This document shows positions 16,600-25,314 of a stretch of DNA of 42,169 nucleotides, piece after piece. Within the stretch, counting starts at the first letter, position 1. Every line of letters begins with the position of its first letter. The notes below the pieces were generated by a model. The model was not told the DNA's origin. It worked only from the letters and a program-made list of their open reading frames with translations, and searched no databases. Source of the DNA: Methylovorus sp035565335 (GTDB taxonomy: Bacteria > Pseudomonadota > Gammaproteobacteria > Burkholderiales > Methylophilaceae). The stretch is from assembly GCA_035565335.1 (NCBI GenBank), contig DATMSO010000058.1, positions 1 through 42,169 of the forward strand. Reading direction: 5' to 3'. A program made the translations under genes and the position numbers.

Positions 16600-16983
16600 C
16601 TAAGCCTTTTTGAGATTATCCAGACTGAACGCCGTTTTCGGGTTCACGGCCAGCACGATCATGCCACCGGCAATCGCCATGTATTGCATGAAGACGATAG
16701 GCTCATTGAACTTGAGGATGACCGCCACAAATACCGAATAAATCGCCAGCGTAATCGCAGCTGCGCGGGTCTTGAACCCGAGGAACAACAAACTGCCCGC
16801 CACCAGCTGCACCAGTATCATCACCGGCGCGAAGATCGTGCCTAGGCCATGCTGTGCCAGGAAATCCTGATAAGCCGAATAACCGTCCGGATTCTTGAAA
16901 ATCAGCATCAATTGGATGATGATGGAAACCAGATAAATTTGTGCCAGCAGCAAACGGCCGATCAGACTGAAAATTTTGTTCAT
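16600..16983 (-). CDS. DoxX-family membrane protein
   Basis: A 127-aa integral membrane protein of the DoxX family, with about four hydrophobic segments (IGRLLLAQIYLVSIIIQLMLIF, IFAPVMILVQLVAGSLLFLGF, AAAITLAIYSVFVAVILKF, MQYMAIAGGMIVLAV). DoxX-family members are linked to respiratory or redox functions, but most are uncharacterised. The start ATG at 16983 has AGGAAAG upstream. A longer open frame runs upstream but is not family-like. It stands alone, divergent from the lipoprotein gene. Confidence 0.82.
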   Translation of the reverse strand: MNKIFSLIGRLLLAQIYLVSIIIQLMLIFKNPDGYSAYQDFLAQHGLGTIFAPVMILVQLVAGSLLFLGFKTRAAAITLAIYSVFVAVILKFNEPIVFMQYMAIAGGMIVLAVNPKTAFSLDNLKKA

Positions 16984-17071
16984 AAGCACTTTCCTGAGTT
17001 GGTAACATGGCAAAACGGCATGATGCCTGCAAGCCAGACTGGCCGCAAGCCCGCAAAGAGAAGGAGCACGC

Positions 17072-17254
17072 ATGAGAATCGTCATTATCATTGGAGCTTT
17101 ATTGCTATTTGCCTGTAGCCCCGAACCCGACCACAGCACACCCAAAGTGGCCGAATCAGCGCGGGCAGCGATGGATCAGGCCAAACAGGTAGAACAAACC
17201 CTGCAGCAATCGGAGCAGGCTCAGCGCGAGCAGATCGAGCATGCCTCCCAGTAG
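17072..17254 (+). CDS. Small lipoprotein with coiled-coil tail
   Basis: A 60-aa predicted lipoprotein. The signal peptide MRIVIIIGALLLFAC ends in a lipobox (LFAC), followed by a Pro-rich link and a Gln/Glu/Ala-rich segment (ARAAMDQAKQVEQTLQQSEQAQREQIE) with heptad-like spacing, so probably helical. A strong AAGGAG ribosome site precedes the ATG. It overlaps the following GNAT gene by 14 nt. I do not recognise a named family. The downstream overlap and good start signals argue that it is real. Confidence 0.7.
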   Translation: MRIVIIIGALLLFACSPEPDHSTPKVAESARAAMDQAKQVEQTLQQSEQAQREQIEHASQ

Positions 17255-17684
17255 TACCTGTCCAGGCTATGTGATCAAGCCAGTGCGCTGGCAGCAGGCG
17301 GGAGCATCGCTGATGTATGTGCGTCGTACGGTATTCATGCAGGAACAACAGGTGCCGGAAGAACTGGAATGGGATGGGCTGGATGAAGAAGCGCAGCACT
17401 TGCTGGCGTGTACCTTCGGGCAGGAGGTGATTGGTTGCGCGCGTATCCTGCCGGATGGGCATATCGGCCGCATGGCGGTCATGCCGGCATGGCGAGGGCA
17501 TGGTGTTGGCAAGGCATTGCTGGACAAAGCCGTAATGCATTGCAGCCAGCATGGCTTGCATGAGGTAAAACTTTCGGCACAGACCCATGCCATTGCGTTT
17601 TATCAGAAGGCCGGCTTTGTCATCTGCAGCGCGGTGTATATGGATGCGGGCATCCCGCATTGCGACATGGTTCGCACGCTTTAA
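17241..17684 (+). CDS. GNAT-family N-acetyltransferase (YjcF-like)
   Basis: A 147-aa acetyl-CoA-dependent transferase. It has the GNAT fold with motif A RMAVMPAWRGHGVGKALLDKA near residues 74-94, and the N-terminal signature RRTVFMQEQQVPEELEWDG typical of YjcF-like members. The C-terminal FYQKAGFVICSAVYMDAGIPHCDM is the usual final strand region. The substrate is unknown. It starts inside the end of the lipoprotein gene (14-nt overlap) with an upstream GAGC-type site. Confidence 0.85.
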   Translation: MPPSSTCPGYVIKPVRWQQAGASLMYVRRTVFMQEQQVPEELEWDGLDEEAQHLLACTFGQEVIGCARILPDGHIGRMAVMPAWRGHGVGKALLDKAVMHCSQHGLHEVKLSAQTHAIAFYQKAGFVICSAVYMDAGIPHCDMVRTL

Positions 17685-17700
17685 GCTCCGCAACGACTGT

Positions 17701-17729
17701 TTGCCCCACCCTGCCCGCTTGGGTAAAAT
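17701..17729 (+). promoter_or_regulatory. Sigma70-type promoter of the Fae homologue
   Basis: TTGCCC (17701-17706), a 17-bp spacer and TAAAAT (17724-17729). The predicted start is near 17736, giving a leader of about 55 nt before the ATG at 17791. Confidence 0.6.
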
Positions 17730-17790
17730 GCAGGGTCAAGATTTTCTTCAAATACTCTCTTTACTTCTTATCCCACAAAAGGAATTCCGC

Positions 17791-18342
17791 ATGTCAAAAA
17801 TTATCATGAAAGCCGGTGAGGCCACCGTATTCAGCGAAGGCAAAGACGTCACCGCCGCCATGCCAGAAATCGTTATTGGCGCTGTTGACGGCCCTGTGGG
17901 TACCGCATTTGCCAACATGATGGCACAGAGCAAAGGCCACACCGCCATGTTCGCCGTGCGCGACATCAACCAGCTGGTGCGCCCTGCCACCATGATGGTA
18001 CCTAAAGTCACGCTCAAGGATTCCATCAACATCGAACTGTTTGGTGGTCTGGTACAAGCCGCCACCGCTGATGCGATTCTGGACTGTGTCATCGAAGGCA
18101 TCATCCCCAAGGATCAGGTCAACGATCTGTGCATCATCAGCCTGGTCTGGATTGATCCAGGCTGTGCAGCGCTGGCCAAGGAAGGCACGCTGGACAAGGC
18201 CGACATGTACAAGAACAACTACGATGCCACCAAGCTCGCTATCAAGCGTGCACTGAATGACGAGCCGACCATCGACGAGCTGATCGCCAACCGTCACAAG
18301 ATTAAGCATTGCATGTGGGAAGACAGCTGGGATCAGAAGTAA
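17791..18342 (+). CDS. fae: Formaldehyde-activating enzyme (Fae) homologue
   Basis: A 183-aa protein of the Fae family, whose founding member condenses formaldehyde with tetrahydromethanopterin in methylotrophs. Family stretches include GEATVF near the N-terminus, the strand EIVIG, GPVGTAFANM, the pair ATMMVPKVTLKD and EGIIPKDQVNDL, and the helix YNYEATKLSIQRA-type segment YDATKLAIKRALNDEPT. The N-terminal segment where Fae carries its active-site His (EVAHIDLIIG in Methylorubrum Fae, from memory) reads DVTAAMPEIVIG, with no His. It may therefore be a Fae2/Fae3-type paralogue with another role. The start ATG has AAAGGA upstream. No H4MPT-pathway gene is adjacent. Confidence 0.85.
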   Translation: MSKIIMKAGEATVFSEGKDVTAAMPEIVIGAVDGPVGTAFANMMAQSKGHTAMFAVRDINQLVRPATMMVPKVTLKDSINIELFGGLVQAATADAILDCVIEGIIPKDQVNDLCIISLVWIDPGCAALAKEGTLDKADMYKNNYDATKLAIKRALNDEPTIDELIANRHKIKHCMWEDSWDQK

Positions 18343-18397
18343 TCCTAGCCTGAACACGGCATGCTAAGCCTCAGTTGATATACCGAGGCTGCATGAT

Positions 18398-18433
18398 CAA
18401 AAAACCCCGGTCAGCTTAGCTGCCGGGGTTTTT
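18398..18433. terminator. Terminator after the Fae homologue (bidirectional)
   Basis: Stem CCCCGG-T-CAGC / GCTG-CCGGGG with one bulge and a TTA loop, flanked by A6 and T5. It can stop the Fae gene (plus) and the small periplasmic protein gene (minus). Confidence 0.9.
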
Positions 18434-18495
18434 CATTTTGGCGAGAAGCTTGATGCTAGCGATGACACTACCATCAAGCCTGCACGGGCACCGCT

Positions 18496-18861
18496 TTAAT
18501 ACTTCTTGACGAGCTCAGGTGAGAAGGGCTCCAGCACGCAGCGCAACTCCAGCACTTTGGCCTTGTTAGGGGCTTTGTCGCTGGTGGCTTCAAATTCGAG
18601 CACGCTCTGGTCGCGATTGGTCCAGATGAATCCACCGGCCTTGTTCACATTGCCCGCCATATATTGCACAGCGTCGGAGCAGGCGCTCACATCATCATAA
18701 ACCCCTGTTTTGATGAGGTAGTGATTGTCCAGATGGTCAAGTATTGCGACCATACTGCTCCATTGGCCAGCACGCGGTTGGGGAACACTTACCTCCGCAG
18801 CCATGGCATGGCCAGCCAGCGTCAGAATAGCGGCAGCAGTCAGGGTTTTCATAGCTTGCAT
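18496..18861 (-). CDS. Small periplasmic protein of unknown function
   Basis: A 121-aa protein with a clear signal peptide (cleavage after GHAMA, near residue 22). The mature part has two cysteines (near residues 61 and 107) that could form a disulfide. I do not recognise the family. A good AAGGAG site lies 7-8 nt before the first ATG. A second ATG three codons on (18852) is possible. It stands alone between the Fae terminator and the SulP gene. Confidence 0.7.
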   Translation of the reverse strand: MQAMKTLTAAAILTLAGHAMAAEVSVPQPRAGQWSSMVAILDHLDNHYLIKTGVYDDVSACSDAVQYMAGNVNKAGGFIWTNRDQSVLEFEATSDKAPNKAKVLELRCVLEPFSPELVKKY

Positions 18862-18983
18862 CGTCTTCTCCTTTTTATATCAACATTATCAATCAAGCAT
18901 AGGTACGACCATGGCAGGCTTGAAAAGTTGAGATATTTATAACGAGAACAGGCCGATATCGGCCTTACAAGCCCATTGCAGGC

Positions 18984-20600
18984 TTATTTCAGATGCGTCA
19001 TATCCGCAATGACATTGGCTGCGCCCAGCTGCCCGAGCAGCCCGGCGCGCTGCAATTTGTAACGCACATTCTCGCGCAGCCCGCACAACACCAGCCGCGT
19101 ATCGTGCTTGTTGCAGGTATCGCGCAGATCCCATAGCGCTTGCATGCCGGTCGCATCCACAAAAGGCACATGTTGCAGTTGCAGCACCAGCACGCGTGCA
19201 TGGGCATGCACATGCTCTAGCGTCGTCTCCAAGCGCTCGGCCGCCGCAAAGAAAAAAGGCCCCTCGATCTCAAATACCACGGTCTGAGGGGGCAAGACAT
19301 AGCCATGGCGTGTGGCGTGCTGCTGGACTTCTTCATCGCTCTGCCGGGTGAGCACCACCGCATCGGACATGCGCTTCATGAACAGCAGGGCCGCCAGCAG
19401 TACGCCGATATTGACGGCAATCACCAGATCGCCAAACACGGTCAGCAAAAAGGTGATCAGCAACACCGCTACATCTGCCCGCGGCGCCGTCAGCAACATA
19501 TGGCGGAAACGCCCGATTTCACTCATGTTCCACGCCACTACAAACAGAATGGCCGAGAGCGCGCAAAGGGGAATATGCGCGGCCAGTGGCGCCAGTATCA
19601 ATACGATCAGCAGCAGAGTAAACGCATGCACCAGGCCGGAAAGCGGGCTGCTAGCGCCATTGCGGATATTGGTCGCCGTGCGTGCAATCGCGCCGGTAGA
19701 AGCGAATCCACCAAATAAAGGCGAGAAAATGTTGGCGATGCCCTGACCTACCAGTTCCTGGTTGGAGTTATGGCGCGTACCTGCCATGCCATCCGCCACC
19801 ACCGCCGACAATAAAGACTCGATGGCCCCCAGCAAAGCGATGGTAAAGGCTGGGCCTATCAGATGCAGCATTTCCGACACGCTGGTGTCAGGCCAGGCAA
19901 ACTGTGGCAATTGTTGCGGAATACCGCCAAAGGCACTGCCTATGGTGGCCACGCCATCCAGCCCAAATGCCGCATGCAACAAAGTCGCCGCCAGCATGGC
20001 CACCAGCGGAGCGGGGACACGCTTCAACACGCGGGGCGAATACAGCAGGATGACGAGGGTAAACGCTGCCAGCAACAAGGTGGGAACATGCGTATGCGGA
20101 ATGGATTGCAGCAGATGCCAGAGTTTCTGGTGGAAATGCTCAGCGCCAGGCTGCACCGGCAATCCAAGGAAATCTTTCCATTGGCCGACAAAGATGATGA
20201 CGGCAATGCCGCTGGTAAAGCCAATGATCACAGGGTCGGGAATGTAGCGTATGACACCGCCCATGCGCGCCAGACCCATGCCGATGAGCATGAAACCGGC
20301 CATCAGCGTCGCCACCTGCAGGCCGGAGATACCGTATTGCGCGGTAATCCCCGAGAGAATGACGATAAAAGCCCCGGTGGGACCGGCAATCTGCAAGCGG
20401 CTGCCACCAAAGAGTGAGGTCAGCGCACCCGCCACAATCGCGGTATACAGGCCCTGCTCGGGTTTGGCACCAGAGGCGATAGCAAAGGCCATGGCCAGCG
20501 GCAAAGCCACCACGCCGACAATCACACCCGACACAATATTCGCCACCCAATGTTTTCGGGCGAGTAAACCTGCGCGTTTGGCTTCAAGTATGGCAATCAT
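18984..20600 (-). CDS. SulP-family anion transporter with STAS domain
   Basis: A 538-aa inner-membrane transporter of the SLC26/SulP family, which carries sulfate, bicarbonate or other anions. The membrane part has the SulP hallmarks VGVVALPLAMAFAIASGAKPEQGLYTAIV, FGGSRLQIAGPTGAFIVIL and HNSNQELVGQGIANIFSPLFGG. A C-terminal STAS domain (from about residue 425) contains VPFVDATGMQALWDL. ATG at 20600 is used; a GTG eight codons upstream (20624) is possible. An inverted repeat lies just upstream. The substrate cannot be read from the sequence. Confidence 0.88.
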   Translation of the reverse strand: MIAILEAKRAGLLARKHWVANIVSGVIVGVVALPLAMAFAIASGAKPEQGLYTAIVAGALTSLFGGSRLQIAGPTGAFIVILSGITAQYGISGLQVATLMAGFMLIGMGLARMGGVIRYIPDPVIIGFTSGIAVIIFVGQWKDFLGLPVQPGAEHFHQKLWHLLQSIPHTHVPTLLLAAFTLVILLYSPRVLKRVPAPLVAMLAATLLHAAFGLDGVATIGSAFGGIPQQLPQFAWPDTSVSEMLHLIGPAFTIALLGAIESLLSAVVADGMAGTRHNSNQELVGQGIANIFSPLFGGFASTGAIARTATNIRNGASSPLSGLVHAFTLLLIVLILAPLAAHIPLCALSAILFVVAWNMSEIGRFRHMLLTAPRADVAVLLITFLLTVFGDLVIAVNIGVLLAALLFMKRMSDAVVLTRQSDEEVQQHATRHGYVLPPQTVVFEIEGPFFFAAAERLETTLEHVHAHARVLVLQLQHVPFVDATGMQALWDLRDTCNKHDTRLVLCGLRENVRYKLQRAGLLGQLGAANVIADMTHLK

Positions 20601-20725
20601 GGTGGCAATACCATTTTTGCACACAATACCCGCTCACTTCAAATGGGTATTACGCTCCGAGGTAGAAGTACTGGCTAACAGATGATCAGTTGGGTGAAGC
20701 GCCAGGCAAAAAGTGCGATGCGTGA

Positions 20726-21832
20726 TTAAATCAGCGCCGTTTGCTGCCAGCGCACCTGCTCCAGCAATACGCGCACCGGCGCAGGGATGCCAGCCTGCAC
20801 TGCAGTTTCCAGCGGCAGCCATTGGCTATTCGGGGTTTGATTTGCCATCAGCGCAGCTTCAACCTCCAGAGGCTGCGGCAATATATGCAACTTGAAATGG
20901 CTGAATACATGGGTCAGTGTGCCAAAAGGCGGGAGTTTCTTGGTCTGTAAACCGTAGCGCTCAGCAGCAGCCTGCTGCGCATCAAGCCCGCTTTCAACCT
21001 CCGGCAGGCTCCATAGCCCGCCCCAGATGCCTGAGCCAGGGCGCTTTTCCAGCATCACCTGATTGTCATGCAGCAATATCAGCATGGTGGTGGACTTTTC
21101 CGGTATCGCCTTGCGCGGCTTGGAAGCCGGCAACTCGCGCGTGCGGCCTTCGCGATACGCCAGACAGGTGGTCTGCAAGGGACAGGCATCGCAGCGCGGA
21201 CGGCTGCGCGTACACAAGGTCGCGCCCATGTCCATCAGCGCCTGGGCGTATGGCCCATGCTCCTGTGAGGGTTGCAGGCGCTCCGCCAGGGCCCACATTT
21301 GCTGTTCCACCTTAGGCAAGCCAGGCCAACCATCAATGGCAAAATGGCGAGCGAACACACGCTTTACATTGCCATCCAGTATCGGATGCGGCGCTTCAAA
21401 GGCAAATGAGGCGATGGCCGATGCAGTCGAGCGGCCTATGCCGGGCAACGCCTGTATCGCCTCCAGCGTTTGCGGGAAAACACCGCCATGCAGCTCCATG
21501 ACCTGCTGCGCTGCCTTGTGCAGATTACGGGCACGCGAGTAATACCCCAGCCCGCTCCAGTGCTGCATCACATCATCCTGAGCCGCCGTCGCCAGGCTGG
21601 CGATAGTAGGAAAGCGCTGCATGAAACGCTGGTAATAGCCGATGACCGCCGCTACCTGAGTTTGCTGCAGCATGATTTCCGATACCCAGACTGCATAGGG
21701 ATCACGCGTCTGCTGCCACGGCAAATCATGGCGACCATAGCGCTTCTGCCAGGCAATCAGTTTACTGGCGAATCCCGCTTGTATATCTTCTCCTGCAGGC
21801 ATTTGCGCCAGAGTATGCGCTAACTCAGCCAC
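20726..21832 (-). CDS. mutY: Adenine DNA glycosylase MutY
   Basis: Removes adenine mispaired with 8-oxoguanine. The 368-aa protein has the catalytic Glu52 (VSEIMLQQTQV), the helix-hairpin-helix LPGIGRSTASAI, the conserved Asp153 (ILDGNVKRV), the Fe-S loop with Cys207, 214, 217 and 223 (spacing C-X6-C-X2-C-X5-C), and a C-terminal NUDIX-like domain (IWGGLWSLPEVE...HVFSHFKLHI). It starts with GTG, supported by AGGGGA 5 nt upstream. An ATG overlapping this point is in another frame. It lies 70 bp after asmA on the same strand. Confidence 0.96.
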   Translation of the reverse strand: MAELAHTLAQMPAGEDIQAGFASKLIAWQKRYGRHDLPWQQTRDPYAVWVSEIMLQQTQVAAVIGYYQRFMQRFPTIASLATAAQDDVMQHWSGLGYYSRARNLHKAAQQVMELHGGVFPQTLEAIQALPGIGRSTASAIASFAFEAPHPILDGNVKRVFARHFAIDGWPGLPKVEQQMWALAERLQPSQEHGPYAQALMDMGATLCTRSRPRCDACPLQTTCLAYREGRTRELPASKPRKAIPEKSTTMLILLHDNQVMLEKRPGSGIWGGLWSLPEVESGLDAQQAAAERYGLQTKKLPPFGTLTHVFSHFKLHILPQPLEVEAALMANQTPNSQWLPLETAVQAGIPAPVRVLLEQVRWQQTALI

Positions 21833-21902
21833 ATGTATCCCCTAAGGAGCAAGCGTGACCTGGCAAATTGGCAGGGAGTGAAATAAACAAAGCATCCAAG
21901 AA

Positions 21903-24593
21903 TCAGAACCCCAGTAGTTTATTGAGTTTTTTCTTGGCCTTTTCCTCAGGCGTCTCTTTCGGGGCGGCATCGGTATTGGCCGGTTGGCCGTCGGCGGGGG
22001 CTGTCGTCGTGTCTTTTTTGCCGCCAAGCAAGGATTTCAGGGCTTCTTCCTTATTGCCGCCCATCAGGTTTTTGACAGCCTCACCTTTGGTGCCGCCTAC
22101 ACCATCCAGCAACTTGTTCTTGGCCATGGCGGCGCCCAGACCGGCAAAGTCGATGGCATACGCAGGCTGCGCAAAAGTGCCTGTCAGCTTTATCGGGATA
22201 GTCAAGCCATTCATCTCTGACAAATCAGCGCCACCCTGACCCTTGAGGGTATTCACCACTGTCGGCTTGGCCACGTAGTTCAGGGTTTCATTGGCAATAT
22301 CAATATCGCCACTGCCGGTAATGCGGAACAGCGGCGCTTTCATGCTCAGGTCTTCGTTATGTGCCACACCATTGCTGATCACAAAGCTGGCCGACATTTC
22401 ACTGAAATCGGTCTTTTTGCTTTTATCACCGGTGACACTGCTCTGGCCCTTGAGCACATTGAGCTTGTCTTTCACACCGCGCAGTGTACCTGCGACATCG
22501 ATACCCTTGACGGAACCATCGGCAAGGTTAAGTGCGGCCTTGCCGTTCAGGGCTTTTTTTAGGGCACTGACGGTCCCTCCCTGCGTGGTGAGATCCAGAT
22601 TGAGACTGCCTTTGCCGCTCAGCATGTCGTTATTGATGGCATCCGTCAGCAGCGGGCCAATGGCGATGCCTTTCATGTCCTGCTTGACGGCTATCGTCGG
22701 TGTGGCACGGGCATCCACCTTCAGGCTGCCATTCACGCTGCCTTCATAAAGATTGGCCGATAGCGGCGCCAGCTCGGCCACCCCCTCATCGGCTTTGAGT
22801 TTGAGGCGCACATGGCTGGACTTGATATTGGCTACCTTGAGCCAGCCTATGCGCAGCTCACCATTGGCATTGAATTGCTTGAGCGCACTGAGGTCGACAG
22901 GCGCATCCGTCTGCGGCTTGCTGGCGCTATCACCGGGCTTGGCCGGAGGGGCCTCTGACTTGGTGATGTATTTGTCCGCATCCAGCTTGTCAATATCAAT
23001 ATCAAAGCGATAAATGGGGTTGGCAAAACGGCTAATCCCGAGGCTGCCGGCAATCTGGCTGTCATCCAGCTTCACACTCAGGGGTTTGATGTCCAGGGTT
23101 TGCCCATCGGCTTTAACGCCCAGCTTGAGATTACTCAGCTGGTATTTGTCGTACACCATGCGGCCCATCTGCACATTGCCCTGCAAACGCAGATTTGCCA
23201 GCGCAGAAAGATCAGCGGGTTTGGCTGGCGCAGGTTTATCCATCGTAGCCGGTTTGCTTGCGGCTTTGCTGGCAGGACTACCCAGCAGCGCGTTGAGGTC
23301 CAAAGCATCGCCGATCAGATTAAAGCGGATGTCAGGCTGGTCAAATTTGCTCAAGGCTACATCCCCCTTCAACCGGGTAGATTCCAGATTCAGATTGAAA
23401 TCGCTATTCACCAGCTGCTGTTTGGCATCGGCATGCAGCTTAAAGGCAAACTCGCCCTGCATTTCGCGCTTGGGCAGGGCGGGGTCATTTACCTTGATCT
23501 TGCCCACCAGCTTGGGCAGATCAAACACCTGGGTTTCCAGATTGCCGCTGAAGGGCGAGTTGAAGGTGCTTTGCAGCGCATGCTGCCCCTGTTTCACATT
23601 CACTTCGCCGCTGATACCGCTACTTTGCACGGCTCTCGGCGAGCCTTTGAGGTCGGCTAACACCAGCTTGGCAGTAAAACTATCGCTGCCTTTTTCCTGA
23701 GTGACATTCACGCTGGCCTGCTTACCGCTGACCGTATCCTGCTGCACGCGGATTTGTGGGGCATCCAGCGCCAGCTTCAGCTTGGCGCCATCCTGCGTTG
23801 CGGCCAGGGCCAGCTTGAGACTATCCACCAGCAGCTCCATATGCTCCAGGCGCGCATCCACATCCCCACTCAGCGTCAGGTCAGCGTCTTTCAGCGTAGC
23901 GATGTCACCCTTGATGCCCGCATCCAGCCCCTTGAAGGCAAAATGCTGCTGCTCGGGGTCAGCCAGCACATTCGCTTTGAGGTTCACCGTGGCTTTCACG
24001 GCAGGATTATTCGCTTCCACCTCAAAATCGCTGGCGAGGTCAAAGGGACTGGCCAAGGCCACATGGCCGGTCTTCAGGTTGAATTTACGTAAGGCCAGCT
24101 GCTTGTCGGTCATCTCATCCCTTACATTCAGGGCGGCATTGGTGACGTTGATGCCCTGGATATCAAACTTGATCTGCTCGGACTCTTCTTCATCCTTGCT
24201 CAAGAGATCGTCCAGATTGGTCGTGCCATCCTTGTAGCGCACGATATTGGCGCGCACGCCGTCGACATAAACGGTGTCGACCACCAGCTGCTTCTTAAGC
24301 AAGGGCAGCAAGGCCAGCGAAACCTTGAGGCCGTCCACTGCGGCAAATTCCTTATCGCTATTGTGTTCAGAAATGGAGATACGCCCGAGGTCGGCGCCCA
24401 AGCTGGGCCAGAAGGCAAGTTTGATATCGCCATCGAGATGCAGGGTGCGCTGTTTCTTTTCCTTGACCAGGTTGATCACGGTCTGTTTGTAATCATTCGG
24501 GTTGAATGTAGCCGCGAAAATGCCCACCACCACCAGCAAAATGACGAGCAGACCGGCCAGGCCGATCAAGCCAAACTTGAGTAGTTTATTCAT
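21903..24593 (-). CDS. AsmA-family protein
   Basis: An 896-aa inner-membrane-anchored protein with a single N-terminal transmembrane helix (LIGLAGLLVILLVVVGIFAATF) and a long periplasmic beta-rich body. It has the AsmA start FNPNDYKQTVINLVKEKKQRTLHLDGDIKL and the C-terminal AsmA region GKGSLNLDLTTQGG...LNLADGSVKGIDVAGTL. AsmA-like proteins are implicated in phospholipid transport and outer-membrane homeostasis. Two Ala/Pro/Lys-rich linkers (about 455-480 and 560-580) separate modules. The ATG at 24593 has GAGGAGG upstream. It follows exoD by 82 bp and may share its transcript. Confidence 0.88.
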   Translation of the reverse strand: MNKLLKFGLIGLAGLLVILLVVVGIFAATFNPNDYKQTVINLVKEKKQRTLHLDGDIKLAFWPSLGADLGRISISEHNSDKEFAAVDGLKVSLALLPLLKKQLVVDTVYVDGVRANIVRYKDGTTNLDDLLSKDEEESEQIKFDIQGINVTNAALNVRDEMTDKQLALRKFNLKTGHVALASPFDLASDFEVEANNPAVKATVNLKANVLADPEQQHFAFKGLDAGIKGDIATLKDADLTLSGDVDARLEHMELLVDSLKLALAATQDGAKLKLALDAPQIRVQQDTVSGKQASVNVTQEKGSDSFTAKLVLADLKGSPRAVQSSGISGEVNVKQGQHALQSTFNSPFSGNLETQVFDLPKLVGKIKVNDPALPKREMQGEFAFKLHADAKQQLVNSDFNLNLESTRLKGDVALSKFDQPDIRFNLIGDALDLNALLGSPASKAASKPATMDKPAPAKPADLSALANLRLQGNVQMGRMVYDKYQLSNLKLGVKADGQTLDIKPLSVKLDDSQIAGSLGISRFANPIYRFDIDIDKLDADKYITKSEAPPAKPGDSASKPQTDAPVDLSALKQFNANGELRIGWLKVANIKSSHVRLKLKADEGVAELAPLSANLYEGSVNGSLKVDARATPTIAVKQDMKGIAIGPLLTDAINNDMLSGKGSLNLDLTTQGGTVSALKKALNGKAALNLADGSVKGIDVAGTLRGVKDKLNVLKGQSSVTGDKSKKTDFSEMSASFVISNGVAHNEDLSMKAPLFRITGSGDIDIANETLNYVAKPTVVNTLKGQGGADLSEMNGLTIPIKLTGTFAQPAYAIDFAGLGAAMAKNKLLDGVGGTKGEAVKNLMGGNKEEALKSLLGGKKDTTTAPADGQPANTDAAPKETPEEKAKKKLNKLLGF

Positions 24594-24675
24594 GCACAAC
24601 ACCTCCTCATGGTTGCCTGCCTGAAACGGCGGCTACTTATTTTTAATGGGAAAACGCAGATGCTGCAGTAGCGCC

Positions 24676-25311
24676 TCAGCCACCCCAACCGAATCTGGAC
24701 ATGGCCTCCGCTCCCAGATAATAAATGCCAAAAAAGAAAAACCCAAAATAGACGGTAGTAAAGATCAACCAGAAAAAGGCAATCATCACCATCAGGCCAT
24801 CCTGCTCGAGTTGGCCTATGCAATAAAACAGAATGGCCAGGCCCGGCAGCACATTATTAAGCGGCAGCACGCCAAACGGAATGGCCATCAGCAGACCGGA
24901 CGCGATGAGGATAAAGCCACCAATCTTGCGGCCCCGCACTCCTTCCACCAACTGAGGATAGCGCCGGGGGCGACTGAAACGACGACAGAACCCTACTACC
25001 TTGAGGCTGATGTTTGCCAGCATGCGCCAGCTTTTTTCACTCATGGTGACGGTACGGATCTTTTGCGGTAACACGGGCGACTCTGCCCCGCGCCACAGTT
25101 GCCAGCCCAGGGCAGCAAAGGTAAATCCGCCCAGCACAGTGAGCGGTCCCAGTGGTATCGGCTGCAGCAAAGGTAATACCAGTATCAGCGCAATCAGGCC
25201 AAAGGCGGCATGATCCAGGCTATCCAGCGCCTCACCCAGGCTCAGCGGTCGCTGGCTCGCAGTATCGGCAAAGCCACGCAATATCTCGACGACACGTTCG
25301 TAGCTATGCAT
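24676..25311 (-). CDS. ExoD-family membrane protein
   Basis: A 211-aa membrane protein of the ExoD family, named for exopolysaccharide synthesis in rhizobia. The family start is SLGEALDSLDHAAFGLIALILVLPLLQPIPLGPLTVLGG, with a conserved ...RP(L/S)SLGE box, and the second half has GGFILIASGLLMAIPFGVLPLNNVLPGLAILF. Four or so hydrophobic segments are visible. The biochemical role is unknown. It begins 3 nt after the uppP stop, so it is very likely co-translated with uppP. A link to undecaprenyl-dependent envelope glycan synthesis is inference from that. Confidence 0.85.
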   Translation of the reverse strand: MHSYERVVEILRGFADTASQRPLSLGEALDSLDHAAFGLIALILVLPLLQPIPLGPLTVLGGFTFAALGWQLWRGAESPVLPQKIRTVTMSEKSWRMLANISLKVVGFCRRFSRPRRYPQLVEGVRGRKIGGFILIASGLLMAIPFGVLPLNNVLPGLAILFYCIGQLEQDGLMVMIAFFWLIFTTVYFGFFFFGIYYLGAEAMSRFGWGG

Positions 25312-25314
25312 GCC

